A DNA stretch of 54,473 nucleotides from Ruminococcus sp. (GTDB lineage: Bacteria > Bacillota > Clostridia > Oscillospirales > Ruminococcaceae). The position numbers and the translations under genes are program-made. Under the pieces are notes generated by a model. It saw only the letters and a program-made list of their open reading frames with translations. It had not been told where the DNA came from and ran no database searches. The stretch covers positions 1 to 54,473 of the forward strand of contig JAIDCY010000023.1 of assembly GCA_029055625.1 (NCBI GenBank), read 5' to 3'. Numbering within the stretch: the first letter of the stretch is position 1; every line of letters begins with the position of its first letter. Below, one piece after another: positions 1 through 9,133 of this stretch.

Positions 1-69
1 CAATATATATTATACTCAATGTAAATATATTTCCGGTATTTTTCCGGATATGTTTTCATGATTAAACAC

Positions 70-97
70 GCCGTAATAATAACGGCAGATTGGAGAA
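70..97 (+). promoter_or_regulatory. 5' leader hairpin plus RBS of glgP
   Basis: Stem GCCGT (70-74) / ACGGC (82-86) with a seven-base A/T loop, followed at once by GGCAGATTGGAGAA (84-97), which carries the ribosome binding site. The same 14 bases follow a small hairpin in front of ppk at 4830-4843. This could be an mRNA-stabilising or translational element; that role is inference. Confidence 0.4.
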
Positions 98-101
98 AAT
101 A

Positions 102-2510
102 ATGTCAGAAAAAAATGTTAATCCTCTTATGGACAAAATTAAACAGTCTTTTCCCGAAAAGTTACACGCACTCTTTAACGTGACTCCCGAAGAGGCTTCC
201 GACAAACAGGTATATCAGGTACTCTCTTCTATTATCGTCGACATCCTCGGTCAGAAAAGACAGAACTTCATGAATCATACCCATTCCGTCGGCGGTAAAC
301 AGATTTATTATCTCTCTATGGAATTTCTTATGGGTCGCTCACTCAAAACCAGTCTCTATAACCTCGGTCTCGTTGACGATGTGAAAGCTATGCTTGCCCG
401 TGACGGTATCAATCTTGACAAAATCTATGACCAGGAACCTGATGCCGGTCTCGGTAATGGTGGTCTCGGACGTCTCGCCGCCTGTTATCTCGACGGTCTC
501 GCTACTACCTCTATGCCTGCTATGGGTCACTCTATCTGTTATGAATACGGTATTTTCCAACAGAAATTACAGGACGGCTGGCAGACTGAACTTCCTGACA
601 ACTGGCTTCCTGGTGGTTCTGCATGGCTCGTACCTCGTCCGGAACTCGCTATAGATGTACACTTCGAGGGCGAACTTCAGGAATACTGGGATAAAAGCGG
701 TCACTACATCTCACACGTAAATTATAATACAGTTATCGCTACTCCTTACGATATGTACGTATCCGGTTACGGTTCGGAAGGCGTTTCCGTACTCCGTCTG
801 TGGTCTGCAAAAGCTCCGGGCTTCGATATGGAGATGTTCAATCAGGGCTTCTATGATAAGGCTATCAATCAGAACGCTATCGCAAATGCAATTTCAAAAA
901 TTCTGTATCCTAACGACAATCACGCAGAAGGTAAATCTTTAAGACTTCGTCAGCAGTATTTCCTCTGTGCCGCTGCGGTAGGTGATATTGTCAACAATCA
1001 CATGAATGTATACGGTACACTCGAAAACCTCGCCGATAAGGTAGCAATACACATAAATGATACTCACCCGACGCTCGCTATACCGGAACTTATGCGTATA
1101 CTCCTTGATGACTGCGGTTACTCGTGGGAAAAGGCGTGGGATATTGTTACTAAAACTTTCGCTTATACAAATCATACCGTTATGGCGGAGGCTCTCGAAA
1201 AATGGGATGTCAACCTTGTCAAGAGCGTTATACCTCGTATATTCTCAATTATCGTTGAAATCAATAACAGATACTGTCAGTCACTTATGGAACGTAACGG
1301 TCATGACAGTGCGAAGACAACAAGAATGTCCATTATCAAGGACAATCAGATTCATATGGCAACCCTTTGTGTCGCTTCCTCACACAGCGTAAACGGTGTA
1401 TCTAAACTTCACTCCGATATTATCAAGGATTCCGTTTTCAGTGACGAATTTAATAATACTCCCGAAAAGTTCAAGAACGTCACTAACGGTATCGCCTACA
1501 GAAGATGGCTTTTACAGTCCAACAAGGGACTTACTGACCTGCTCACAGAAACTATCGGCGATAAGTTTATCAGAGATGCTTCCGAACTCTCTAAATTCCG
1601 TGCATTTGAAAACGACAAGACCGTACTTGAAATGCTTACCGAAGTAAAGAAAGAAAACAAGAAGAGATTTTCAAAATACGTTAAGCATAATATGGGTATC
1701 GTCCTTAATCCTGACAGCATTTTTGACGTACAGGTTAAACGTCTGCACGAGTATAAGAGACAGCACCTCAATGTAATGAATATCCTTGCTGATTATGCGT
1801 ACTTGCTCGCTAATCCTGATGCTGATTATACACCGAAAACCTATATTTTCGCCGCAAAGGCTGCACCGGGTTACTACCTCGCAAAGCAGATTATCAAGTT
1901 AATATGGGCTATCTCCGAGGAAATAAGAAAGAATCCTAAAATCAATCAGAAATTACAGGTTGTATTCCTTGAAAATTACTGTGTAACCCTTTCAGAACTC
2001 CTTATGCCAGCCTCCGAAATTTCTGAACAGATTTCTCTTGCAGGTACGGAGGCTTCCGGTACTGGTAACATGAAGTTCATGCTGAACGGTGCGGTAACTC
2101 TCGGTACTCTCGACGGTGCTAATATAGAAATCAACGAATCCGCCGGAGACGGTAACAACATCATCTTCGGTATGAAAACCCCTGAAGTCAATGCTCTTAA
2201 GGCACGTGGTTACAGACCTAATGAGTATTTCCACAATAATCCTGTTATCCATGAAGCTATTGAACGTATGTATCACGGTATAAACGGCTGTACTTTCAAT
2301 GACGTTGCAAACTCCCTTAAAGACCGTGACCCTTATATGGTTCTCGCAGACTTCGATGACTACAGACGGGCTCAGAAATTCAGTACGGAATGCTATAACG
2401 ATACTATGAGATGGGCTAAAATGTCACTGAATAATATCGCCGGAGCAGGTATCTTCTCCGCTGACCGTGCGGTTACAGAATATGCTGAAAACATCTGGCA
2501 TCTTAAGTAA
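102..2510 (+). CDS. glgP: Glycogen/maltodextrin phosphorylase
   Basis: Cytosolic GT35 phosphorylase that releases glucose-1-phosphate from alpha-1,4-glucans using pyridoxal phosphate. About 802 residues, the normal length of bacterial GlgP/MalP. Family signatures are visible: the EPDAGLGNGGLGRLAACYLD region near residue 110, NDTHPT in the middle, VKRLHEYKRQ, and the PLP-lysine motif GTGNMKFMLNGA with the lysine at about residue 658. A TTG at 90 would add four residues, but it lies on the ribosome binding site; the GGAGA at 92-96 sits five bases before ATG 102, so I chose ATG. A small hairpin at 70-86 immediately precedes the site. The GH13 enzyme downstream on the same strand suggests joint use in storage or dietary glucan breakdown. 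Whether glycogen or maltodextrin is preferred cannot be told from the sequence. Confidence 0.95.
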   Translation: MSEKNVNPLMDKIKQSFPEKLHALFNVTPEEASDKQVYQVLSSIIVDILGQKRQNFMNHTHSVGGKQIYYLSMEFLMGRSLKTSLYNLGLVDDVKAMLARDGINLDKIYDQEPDAGLGNGGLGRLAACYLDGLATTSMPAMGHSICYEYGIFQQKLQDGWQTELPDNWLPGGSAWLVPRPELAIDVHFEGELQEYWDKSGHYISHVNYNTVIATPYDMYVSGYGSEGVSVLRLWSAKAPGFDMEMFNQGFYDKAINQNAIANAISKILYPNDNHAEGKSLRLRQQYFLCAAAVGDIVNNHMNVYGTLENLADKVAIHINDTHPTLAIPELMRILLDDCGYSWEKAWDIVTKTFAYTNHTVMAEALEKWDVNLVKSVIPRIFSIIVEINNRYCQSLMERNGHDSAKTTRMSIIKDNQIHMATLCVASSHSVNGVSKLHSDIIKDSVFSDEFNNTPEKFKNVTNGIAYRRWLLQSNKGLTDLLTETIGDKFIRDASELSKFRAFENDKTVLEMLTEVKKENKKRFSKYVKHNMGIVLNPDSIFDVQVKRLHEYKRQHLNVMNILADYAYLLANPDADYTPKTYIFAAKAAPGYYLAKQIIKLIWAISEEIRKNPKINQKLQVVFLENYCVTLSELLMPASEISEQISLAGTEASGTGNMKFMLNGAVTLGTLDGANIEINESAGDGNNIIFGMKTPEVNALKARGYRPNEYFHNNPVIHEAIERMYHGINGCTFNDVANSLKDRDPYMVLADFDDYRRAQKFSTECYNDTMRWAKMSLNNIAGAGIFSADRAVTEYAENIWHLK

Positions 2511-2533
2511 TTAAACACCTTACCCGATTAATA

Positions 2534-2568
2534 AAGGGGACTGAATTAAATTTCCGTCCCCTTATTTT
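2534..2568 (+). terminator. Intrinsic terminator or attenuator after glgP
   Basis: Eight-bp stem AAGGGGAC (2534-2541) / GTCCCCTT (2556-2563) followed by ATTTTG. It lies between glgP and the GH13 gene. No separate promoter for the GH13 gene is obvious between them, so partial read-through is likely. Confidence 0.7.
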
Positions 2569-2592
2569 GTATAAAGGAGAGATTTTTTTAAT

Positions 2593-4473
2593 ATGACACC
2601 TATCTATGATACATGGAATCTGAATTACAAGTCTGTTTTCGGAGCTATAAAAAGAGCTCAGATCTGTAAATTTTCCGTCAGACTTCCGAAAAATATAACT
2701 CTCGATTTCCCACCGGTACTTGTCCTTTTCAGAACAGGTTTCAAGGAAAGATTTCTTAATATGGAACTCACCGCAGAAACTGACGATTACAACCAGTATT
2801 CAACAAGTTATACACCACGTTATACAGATGTTCACTATTATTATTTCTCATATACCAGTGGCGGAATACGTCACTATATAAAAAAGATTAACTGTCATCT
2901 TGGCAATATCGACGACGGCGACTTATTCCAGCTTACCGTATACGACGAAAATTATAATACCCCCGATTTCTTAAAAGGTGGCGTTATGTATCAGATTTTC
3001 CCCGACAGATTCTGTAAAAGCGGAAAAGTTCACGAGGGTGTGCCGTCAGACCGTGTTATGCGTGAATGGGGTGAAACTCCATACTACAGACCAGACCAGA
3101 ACGGTCACGTATGGAATAATGACTACTTCGGCGGTGACTTCGCCGGTATACAGTCGAAACTGGGCTATCTTCACGATTTAGGCGTTACCTGTATTTACCT
3201 TAACCCTATCTTTGAATCGCATGAAAATCACCGTTACAATACCGCCGACTACATGAAGGCTGACCCTCTTTTAGGTACTAATGACGACTTTGAAGAACTC
3301 TGTAAGGAAGCGGAAAAATACGGTATCTCCGTAATACTCGACGGCGTATTCTCACATACCGGTGCGGACAGCGTTTACTTTAACAAGTTTAACCGTTATG
3401 AACCTGTCGGAGCGTTCAATACAAAGGAAAGCCCTTATTATAAATGGTATAGTTTTATAAATTATCCTGATGTCTATGAGGCATGGTGGGGTATTGATAC
3501 GTTACCGAACGTATGGGAAAACAACGAAAGTTATACGGATTTCATATGCGGTGACGAGGGAGTACTGAAATACTGGCTCTCGAAAGGTGCTTCCGGCTGG
3601 AGGCTTGACGTTGCCGACGAATTACCTGACCAGTTCCTTAATAATCTGAGAAGAAGCGTAAAGGATTACGGAGAGGATAAAATAGTTATCGGTGAGGTAT
3701 GGGAAGACGCTTCCAATAAAGAGAGTTACGGCGTAAAGCGTCGCTATCTGCTTGGCAAACAACTTGATTCCGTTATGAACTATCCGTTCCGTGAGGCTAT
3801 TATAAGTTACGTAAAAGGCGGTAGCGTAAAGAATTTCATCTACTCTATTATGACTATCGTTGAAAATTACCCTAAGCCTACTGTAGATGTCCTTATGAAC
3901 TTTGTTTCCACACACGATATTGAACGTGCGATAAACCGTCTTGGTGGTGAGAACTGCGACGACAAAAGCAAAGACTGGATGGCAGAAAAATACCTCAATG
4001 AACAGCAGTACGCTAACGGTAAGAATATGTTGAAATCCGCTATGGCTCTTATGTTCTTCCTCCCCGGTGTACCCAGTATCTATTATGGCGATGAAGCAGG
4101 TCTGCAAGGTTACAAAGACCCCTTCAACAGAAGATGTTATCCGTGGGGTAACGAGGACAAGGAGTTAATAGAATACGTTTCTGAACTCAGCAGAATAAGG
4201 AAGTCCATACCAAACATGAAAGAGGGAAGAACTTATTTTGTCCTCAATGATGACGATATTTTCGACGAACGGGTTGTAGCGTTCACACGTCAGGGAGATA
4301 CAGATTCTATAGTGTTCGTAAACAGAAGTTGCGACGATATAAGAATTGAAAATATTTCCGGACTTATGCCGAGGTTCAGAGACTTTGCTTCTATGTACGG
4401 ATTCTTTGAAAATGATACGGTAGAAATAAAACCATACGGATATACTATTATTTCCGCAAAATTCATGGAATGA
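2593..4473 (+). CDS. GH13 alpha-amylase family enzyme, neopullulanase/cyclomaltodextrinase type
   Basis: 626 residues, no signal peptide, so probably cytosolic. Residues 1-125 look like the N-terminal beta domain (CBM34-like) of the neopullulanase/cyclomaltodextrinase group. The barrel begins at VMYQIFPDRF (131-140). GH13 conserved regions are complete: DGVFSH (His255), GWRLDVADE with nucleophile Asp339, VIGEVWE with acid/base Glu368, and STHD with Asp442. The segment PGVPSIYYGDEAGLQG is also typical. The likely role is hydrolysis of alpha-1,4 (and some alpha-1,6) bonds in imported maltodextrins, supplying ends to the phosphorylase upstream. AAGGAGA at 2574-2580 lies 12 bases before ATG 2593. 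Exact substrate is not predictable from sequence alone. Confidence 0.9.
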   Translation: MTPIYDTWNLNYKSVFGAIKRAQICKFSVRLPKNITLDFPPVLVLFRTGFKERFLNMELTAETDDYNQYSTSYTPRYTDVHYYYFSYTSGGIRHYIKKINCHLGNIDDGDLFQLTVYDENYNTPDFLKGGVMYQIFPDRFCKSGKVHEGVPSDRVMREWGETPYYRPDQNGHVWNNDYFGGDFAGIQSKLGYLHDLGVTCIYLNPIFESHENHRYNTADYMKADPLLGTNDDFEELCKEAEKYGISVILDGVFSHTGADSVYFNKFNRYEPVGAFNTKESPYYKWYSFINYPDVYEAWWGIDTLPNVWENNESYTDFICGDEGVLKYWLSKGASGWRLDVADELPDQFLNNLRRSVKDYGEDKIVIGEVWEDASNKESYGVKRRYLLGKQLDSVMNYPFREAIISYVKGGSVKNFIYSIMTIVENYPKPTVDVLMNFVSTHDIERAINRLGGENCDDKSKDWMAEKYLNEQQYANGKNMLKSAMALMFFLPGVPSIYYGDEAGLQGYKDPFNRRCYPWGNEDKELIEYVSELSRIRKSIPNMKEGRTYFVLNDDDIFDERVVAFTRQGDTDSIVFVNRSCDDIRIENISGLMPRFRDFASMYGFFENDTVEIKPYGYTIISAKFME

Positions 4474-4480
4474 CAAGAAA

Positions 4481-4510
4481 AACGGTTCTCTCCGGAGAAC
4501 CGTTTTTTTT
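4481..4510 (+). terminator. Strong intrinsic terminator after the GH13 gene
   Basis: Ten-bp stem AACGGTTCTC (4481-4490) / GAGAACCGTT (4495-4504), loop TCCG, then eight T. It starts seven bases after the stop codon. Confidence 0.92.
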
Positions 4511-4524
4511 ATGTTCACAATTTT

Positions 4525-4710
4525 GTATCTGTATCTTACATCTGTGCTTTTCGTATACGTTTATGCACGTTCGTGCTGTTACGTGATTAACAATGCAGAA
4601 TCAGGAATTATATGTATCTGTATCTATAGTTTCCCCTTTATCAGTACCTGTACCTACATCTGTGCTTTTCGTATACGTTTATTCACGTTCGTGCTGTTAT
4701 GTGTTAAGTT
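4525..4710 (+). repeat. Noncoding spacer with two ~60-bp direct repeats, period 118 bp
   Basis: Between the GH13 terminator and the ppk promoter there is no convincing gene. The block from ACATCTGTGCTTTTCGTATA to just past GTGCTGTTA occurs at 4538-4582 and again at 4656-4700, exactly 118 bases apart and nearly identical; GTATCTGTATCT also recurs (4525, 4614). Each copy contains the palindrome-like decamer CACGTTCGTG (4566-4575 and 4684-4693). The reverse complement of this decamer, with the same flank TTTATG, recurs in the repeat region at 29.3-29.8 kb. A 79-codon frame runs through it, but its hydrophobic, repeat-derived translation looks spurious. Confidence 0.75.
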
Positions 4711-4762
4711 ATGTAATATTCTACAGGAAAAAATTTTCCGGATTTGCTGAATAAAAATTTTC

Positions 4763-4791
4763 TTGACAGAAAGCCATAAAAGTTATATAAT
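4763..4791 (+). promoter_or_regulatory. Sigma-A promoter of ppk
   Basis: Perfect consensus: TTGACA (4763-4768), 17-bp spacer, TATAAT (4786-4791). It lies 57 bases upstream of the ppk start. Confidence 0.88.
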
Positions 4792-4817
4792 AAAATTACA
4801 TATCGAACATATTATTT

Positions 4818-4843
4818 TGCCTTAAATATGGCAGATTGGAGAA
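4818..4843 (+). promoter_or_regulatory. Leader hairpin plus RBS of ppk, matching that of glgP
   Basis: TGCC (4818-4821) / GGCA (4830-4833) with an eight-base A/T loop, continuous with GGCAGATTGGAGAA (4830-4843). This duplicates the arrangement before glgP. Confidence 0.35.
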
Positions 4844-4848
4844 TTTAT

Positions 4849-6984
4849 ATGGAATATCTCGAAAACAGGGAGCTCTCCTGGCTGAAATTCAATAAGCGTG
4901 TGCTGGAAGAGGCTTCCGATAAAAATAATCCCTTACTTGAAAGACTTTCTTTTTCCGCTATATATCAGAGTAATCTTGATGAATTTTTTATGGTACGTGT
5001 TGGTTCTATCACTGATGCCGAAAAATCCGGTAGCAACAAAAAAGACAGCAAATCAGGTATGACACCGTCTCAACAGCTTGACGCTATTTTTACTACTGTA
5101 AGACGTATGCAACCTGTTGTTGAGAATACATACAGGAAAACTATGTCTGAACTCAGTAAGTACGGTTTTGAACACGTTTCTTTTGATAATCTCACCCGTG
5201 ATGAACTTACTTTCCTTGAACTGTACTTCAAACGTGAAATCAAACCTTTCGTTTCCGGACTGGTAGTAAATAATTCCTTACCGTTTCCGTTTCTTAAAAA
5301 CAAGGAACTCTATGCGGTGGTACAGTTGAATGTCAAAAAAGGCGTATCTATTGGTATAGTCCCGATAGGTCACGAACACAGCGAAAGAATAATACCTCTC
5401 GGAGCAGGCGGAAAACGTTTCATTCTCGAAGAAGATGTAGTCCTGCATTTCGCACACCTGCTCTTTAAAGGTTATAAGGTTCTCGACAGGGCTGTTATCC
5501 GTGTGACCCGTAACGCCGATATTATGGTATCCGGCAAGGGTGCAGGTTTCCGTGACCGTATGGAAGAACTCGTAGCGAAAAGAAAAAAACTTGCTCCGGT
5601 GAGGCTTGAAATATCTGACGATTTCAGCAGAGATGCTCTCGATTACATCTGTAAAAAACTTAAACTAAAAAATGTACGTGTTTTCACGTCGAGAATACCC
5701 CTTGACTTATCGTATCTCTTTCAGTTACAGGAACTCGACGAAAATCAGGAACTCCATTACATACAGCGTACACCGAGAAAATCTGTCGCTCTCGCCGATA
5801 ACAGGTCTGTATTCTCACAGGTTAAACAAAAGGATTTGTTACTTAGTTATCCGTTTGAATCAATTAACACGTCGTTTATACGTCTTCTTCAGGAGTGTGC
5901 CGTTGACCCTAAAGTAACATCTATTAAAATAACTCTCTACCGTCTCGCAAAAGGGAGCAAGGTTATTGACGCTCTCTGTACCGCCTCCGAAAACGGAAAA
6001 GAAGTATTCGTTATGATTGAACTGCGTGCGAGATTCGACGAAGCTAATAATATAGAATGGTCTAAAGTCTTGCAGAAAGCCGGTGTAAAAGTCATCTACG
6101 GTATGAGGGATTACAAAACCCACTCTAAACTCCTTCTTATAAAAAGAAAGTCCACCGGTGACAGTTATGACTATTTAACACAAATTGGTACGGGTAACTA
6201 TAACGAAAAAACTGCTACCCTCTACACTGACTTAATGTACCTTACTACAGACTCTGTAATTGCCCGGGATGCGGAAAAAGTTTTTGAATGTCTCGGTAAC
6301 GGAAATGTTGTTGAGGAAACTGATAAATTATTAGTAGCTCCTTTGTGTCTCCGCAACAAAATCCTTGACATGATGGACGAACAGATTGATATTTCCCGTA
6401 ACGGTGGCAATGGTTATATCGGGGCGAAAATAAACGCCCTCTGTGACGGTACTATTATAAAAAAACTCGTCGAGGCTTCACAGGCAGGCGTTAAAATTGA
6501 ACTCGTTGTGCGTGGTATATGCTGTCTCGTACCGAACGTCACAGGGTTTACGGAAAATATAACCGTAAGAAGTATTGTCGGACGTTTCCTTGAACACAGC
6601 CGTATATACATTTTCGGGGACGAATCCACACAACAGAAAATTTATATCGGTTCTGCTGATTATATGTCAAGAAATACTGTCCGGCGTGTTGAAGTTGCTA
6701 CACCTATTGAAAATGATAAAATCAAAAAGCGTCTGTGGGAAATGTTCCGTGTTATGATGTCCGATAATGTAAAGGCTCGTATAATGCAGTCTGACGGCAC
6801 ATACATACACGTAGAGCAGGCAGATAATGAAGAATCTGTAAACTCTCAGGAATTTTTCTATGAACAGGCTTATAAAAATATCGACGATAAACAGAAACGT
6901 CAGGAGCAGTTGCGTATAAACCGTGAAAATTCCGCTAAAAATAAACCTGCTCCGAAAAAAAGGAAAAATACTGAAAAAATCTGA
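4849..6984 (+). CDS. ppk: Polyphosphate kinase 1
   Basis: Membrane-associated enzyme that polymerises the ATP gamma-phosphate into polyphosphate (reversible). With the start chosen here it has 711 residues, the usual length, and begins MEYLENRELSWLKFNKRVLE, the conserved PPK N-terminus. An upstream ATG (4828) would add seven residues but lies before GGAGA (4838-4842), which is spaced six bases from ATG 4849. The two phospholipase D-like catalytic motifs are present: YKTHSKLLLI with the phospho-acceptor His near residue 425, and LEHSRIYIF with His near 583; FYRLAKGS-like and TGNYNEKTA segments also fit. The C-terminus is a lysine-rich tail of about 35 residues that may bind polyphosphate or membrane. 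Its own consensus promoter lies upstream; the gene for the phosphatidyltransferase follows 47 bases later. Confidence 0.95.
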   Translation: MEYLENRELSWLKFNKRVLEEASDKNNPLLERLSFSAIYQSNLDEFFMVRVGSITDAEKSGSNKKDSKSGMTPSQQLDAIFTTVRRMQPVVENTYRKTMSELSKYGFEHVSFDNLTRDELTFLELYFKREIKPFVSGLVVNNSLPFPFLKNKELYAVVQLNVKKGVSIGIVPIGHEHSERIIPLGAGGKRFILEEDVVLHFAHLLFKGYKVLDRAVIRVTRNADIMVSGKGAGFRDRMEELVAKRKKLAPVRLEISDDFSRDALDYICKKLKLKNVRVFTSRIPLDLSYLFQLQELDENQELHYIQRTPRKSVALADNRSVFSQVKQKDLLLSYPFESINTSFIRLLQECAVDPKVTSIKITLYRLAKGSKVIDALCTASENGKEVFVMIELRARFDEANNIEWSKVLQKAGVKVIYGMRDYKTHSKLLLIKRKSTGDSYDYLTQIGTGNYNEKTATLYTDLMYLTTDSVIARDAEKVFECLGNGNVVEETDKLLVAPLCLRNKILDMMDEQIDISRNGGNGYIGAKINALCDGTIIKKLVEASQAGVKIELVVRGICCLVPNVTGFTENITVRSIVGRFLEHSRIYIFGDESTQQKIYIGSADYMSRNTVRRVEVATPIENDKIKKRLWEMFRVMMSDNVKARIMQSDGTYIHVEQADNEESVNSQEFFYEQAYKNIDDKQKRQEQLRINRENSAKNKPAPKKRKNTEKI

Positions 6985-7031
6985 AATCCGTGATTATACG
7001 GAAAATTTATTCTTTAAGGATTAATATTAAT

Positions 7032-7673
7032 ATGATTGGTTATTATAACTATACAGTTATTCTTACATATATAAGTCTTATATCGTCAGTACTCGGAATG
7101 TTTTTCGCTATGGGAATAAACGGCAGTATCCAGCCGGAATATGCTATAGCTTGTCTCATGATTTCCGGACTGTGCGATATGTTTGACGGTAAAGTAGCAC
7201 GTACAAAAAAAGACCGTACCGAAAGTGAAAAGAAATTCGGTATACAGATAGATTCACTTTGCGATGCCGTATGTTTCGGCGTTCTGCCGTCGGTGATAGG
7301 CTATTCCGTCGGTATGAATAAGTGGTATGATGTACCGATTCTCGTCGCATTTCCGTTGTGTGCGGTGATACGTCTTGCATATTTCAACGTCAACGAGGAA
7401 GAACGACAGAAAAACAGTACAGATGTACGTAAATTATATGAAGGTCTGCCCGTAACAAGTGTGGCATTGATTCTGCCGATTATATACGCTTTTCACAAGG
7501 AAATAAGTTCCGACTGGTTTCCCACTGTCTACGGTACAACTCTTCTTCTGATAGCGGTTGCTTTTATAACTCCCTTCCGACTGAAAAAACCTACTATGAA
7601 AACTATGCTTATTTTTATACTACTGGGTGCGTTTGAGCTCGCTTTCATGCTATACAAAACAAAAATGAGATAA
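7032..7673 (+). CDS. pssA: CDP-diacylglycerol-serine O-phosphatidyltransferase-like (CDP-alcohol phosphatidyltransferase)
   Basis: Integral membrane enzyme of about 213 residues. The CDP-alcohol phosphotransferase motif is intact: CDMFDGKVAR followed after a charged stretch by FGIQIDSLCD, giving the D-G-x2-A-R-x(n)-G-x3-D-x3-D pattern. About six hydrophobic segments are seen. Type II PssA proteins have this size and the wording FGIQIDSLCDAV is typical of them, so phosphatidylserine synthase is the best call; psd for the next step is at 22.5 kb. A GTG at 6990 would add 14 residues, but AAGGA at 7016-7020 precedes ATG 7032, which gives MIGYYNYTV at the membrane. Alternative: another CDP-alcohol transferase. 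Confidence 0.82.
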   Translation: MIGYYNYTVILTYISLISSVLGMFFAMGINGSIQPEYAIACLMISGLCDMFDGKVARTKKDRTESEKKFGIQIDSLCDAVCFGVLPSVIGYSVGMNKWYDVPILVAFPLCAVIRLAYFNVNEEERQKNSTDVRKLYEGLPVTSVALILPIIYAFHKEISSDWFPTVYGTTLLLIAVAFITPFRLKKPTMKTMLIFILLGAFELAFMLYKTKMR

Positions 7674-7701
7674 ATTTTTCTCACATACGAAACGCAAAAA
7701 A

Positions 7702-7731
7702 CCGTATCTTTTTTCAGATACGGCTTTTTTG
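7702..7731 (+). terminator. Intrinsic terminator after pssA
   Basis: Eight-bp stem CCGTATCT (7702-7709) / AGATACGG (7716-7723) followed by CTTTTTTG. Confidence 0.9.
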
Positions 7732-7741
7732 TTATTCACGC

Positions 7742-7782
7742 TTAATTATAAATTATACATTATGAATTATTAATTATTAACG
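7742..7782 (-). repeat. AT-rich dispersed repeat overlapping a stop codon (copy 1)
   Basis: Read on the minus strand, GTTAATAATTAATAATTCAT continues into further ATAATT units. The first units encode the C-terminal Asn-Asn and the TAA of the flavin reductase-like gene. Related copies lie at the stops of deoD, atpC, the four-helix-bundle gene and atpG. Confidence 0.6.
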
Positions 7783-8279
7783 TATACGGCAGTTATTTCC
7801 GAAATGTATGCTCTGTGGTAGGGGTCTGTACTATAGAATTTTTCCGGTATGCCGTCATTTGTAGTGAAGTTTTCGGCGGACTGGTCATACGTATAAAGCT
7901 TACGGCATATAAAAACCATATCAGCTTCTTCAAACGTCATGCAACCGTCTACTTCAACCGGTGTTAATCCTGTTTCCTTTACCTTGTCGTAATCCCTGCC
8001 GGAGTGTGAACCGCAGAACGTCAACGCTTTCCGGTACTCCTCACCGAAAAATGAAGCGGTGAAATACTCGTCATTGTCGACAAATTCGTATGTATAGCGG
8101 TTAGGTCTGATGTAACACGTGAAAACGTTCTTGTTCCAGAGTACGCCAAGCTGTCCCCATGATGCCGTCATTGTATTGAATTTTTCAGCGTTTCCACCTG
8201 TAAGTAACGTCCACTCCTTACCGATTTTTTCAAACGGATTGAACGAAAGTTCAGAGATGCTTATTTTTCTGAAAGCCAT
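7770..8279 (-). CDS. Flavin reductase-like (FMN-binding split barrel) protein
   Basis: 169 residues, cytosolic. The segment FEKIGKEWTLLTGGN followed by FNTMTASWGQLGVLW matches small clostridial flavin reductase-like proteins: the TMTASW region normally contacts the flavin, and YIRPNRYTYEF followed by FTASFF completes the split-barrel core. The partner is unknown; such proteins often reduce FMN or act as flavoproteins in redox stress. A strong AAGGAGGA precedes the ATG. The last two codons and the stop lie in an AT-rich repeat. It is downstream of spo0A on the same strand but separated by 67 bases, so joint transcription is possible but not shown. Confidence 0.8.
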   Translation of the reverse strand: MAFRKISISELSFNPFEKIGKEWTLLTGGNAEKFNTMTASWGQLGVLWNKNVFTCYIRPNRYTYEFVDNDEYFTASFFGEEYRKALTFCGSHSGRDYDKVKETGLTPVEVDGCMTFEEADMVFICRKLYTYDQSAENFTTNDGIPEKFYSTDPYHRAYISEITAVYVNN

Positions 8280-8346
8280 GTAAAAAAATCCTCCTTATGT
8301 TAAAAATTATATATACAATTCCGATTTTTTACCGGCTCTCCGACTG

Positions 8347-9102
8347 TCAGACCTTACGCAATGCCGATTTATACCGGAGGCGTAATTTATCCGTAATCAG
8401 TGCGATAAATTCGGAATTTGTAGGTTTACCCTTTCCGGTATCTACCGTATAACCGAAAAATGCATTTAATGTATCAACATTTCCCCTGTCCCACGCAATC
8501 TCTATGGCGTGTCTTATTGCACGCTCCACACGTGAAGAAGTTGTATCGTATATGCTGGCAACCGTCGGATAAAGTAGTTTTGTTACGCTGTCAAGCAGTG
8601 TTTTATCCTCGATTGAATAAAGTATAGCTGTTCTTAAGTAATGGTATCCCTTTATATGTGCCGGTACGCCTAACTGGTGTATTATATCCGTGACAACTAT
8701 TTCCATATCGTCGCTCAGACTTGTTGCCCTGTCACCGAGTGCGGAATTTATCGCACTGCATAAATCATCCGCATCGTAAGGCTTCAGCAGAAATTTTGAC
8801 GCTCCGTTTTCCATTACCTGACGTTCTATAAATTCGTTATCATATGCGGAAGTCACCACGAATACGGGGAATTTCACACCCTGCTCCCGTACCTTTTTCA
8901 TAAGTGCGAGAACGTCACCATTCTGTAGGTTTATGTCTATTACAACAACATCCGGTGGGTCGTTCCTTATGGAATCGAGTATCACATTACAATCTTTTCG
9001 CCTCGTATACGCATACATACCTCTTTCACGCAACTTATTGGCGACACTTACACCAGTTTCGGCGGAATCGTCACCAATAAGTACCCTGATTTTGTTATTC
9101 AA
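8347..9102 (-). CDS. spo0A: Sporulation master response regulator Spo0A
   Basis: 251 residues in two parts. The N-terminal receiver has acidic residues Asp11/Asp12, the phosphorylation site Asp56 in VVVIDINL, a VVTSAYDN switch region and LLKPYD with the conserved Lys. The C-terminal effector is unmistakable: [56 protein letters not shown] and [18 protein letters not shown] match the Spo0A DNA-binding domain almost word for word. When phosphorylated by the relay it binds 0A boxes to start sporulation and stationary-phase genes. AAAGGAGG precedes ATG 9102. Its presence says that the lineage has, or recently had, the endospore programme. No spoIVB gene is next to it, unlike the common clostridial arrangement. 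Confidence 0.97.
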   Translation of the reverse strand: MNNKIRVLIGDDSAETGVSVANKLRERGMYAYTRRKDCNVILDSIRNDPPDVVVIDINLQNGDVLALMKKVREQGVKFPVFVVTSAYDNEFIERQVMENGASKFLLKPYDADDLCSAINSALGDRATSLSDDMEIVVTDIIHQLGVPAHIKGYHYLRTAILYSIEDKTLLDSVTKLLYPTVASIYDTTSSRVERAIRHAIEIAWDRGNVDTLNAFFGYTVDTGKGKPTNSEFIALITDKLRLRYKSALRKV

Positions 9103-9133
9103 AATTTTTTACCTCCTTTTGTTCAGTAAGTAT

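Noticed and set aside
3622-4107. 161-codon minus-strand frame
   Set aside because: Antisense to the GH13 catalytic barrel, which has all catalytic residues on the plus strand.
4511-4750. 79-codon plus-strand frame between the GH13 gene and ppk
   Set aside because: Starts within the terminator T-run, has no RBS, and its sequence only follows the internal DNA repeats.
6990-7031. Longer N-terminus of the phosphatidyltransferase from GTG 6990
   Set aside because: No RBS before the GTG; AAGGA before ATG 7032 fits, and the added residues are not hydrophobic like the family start.
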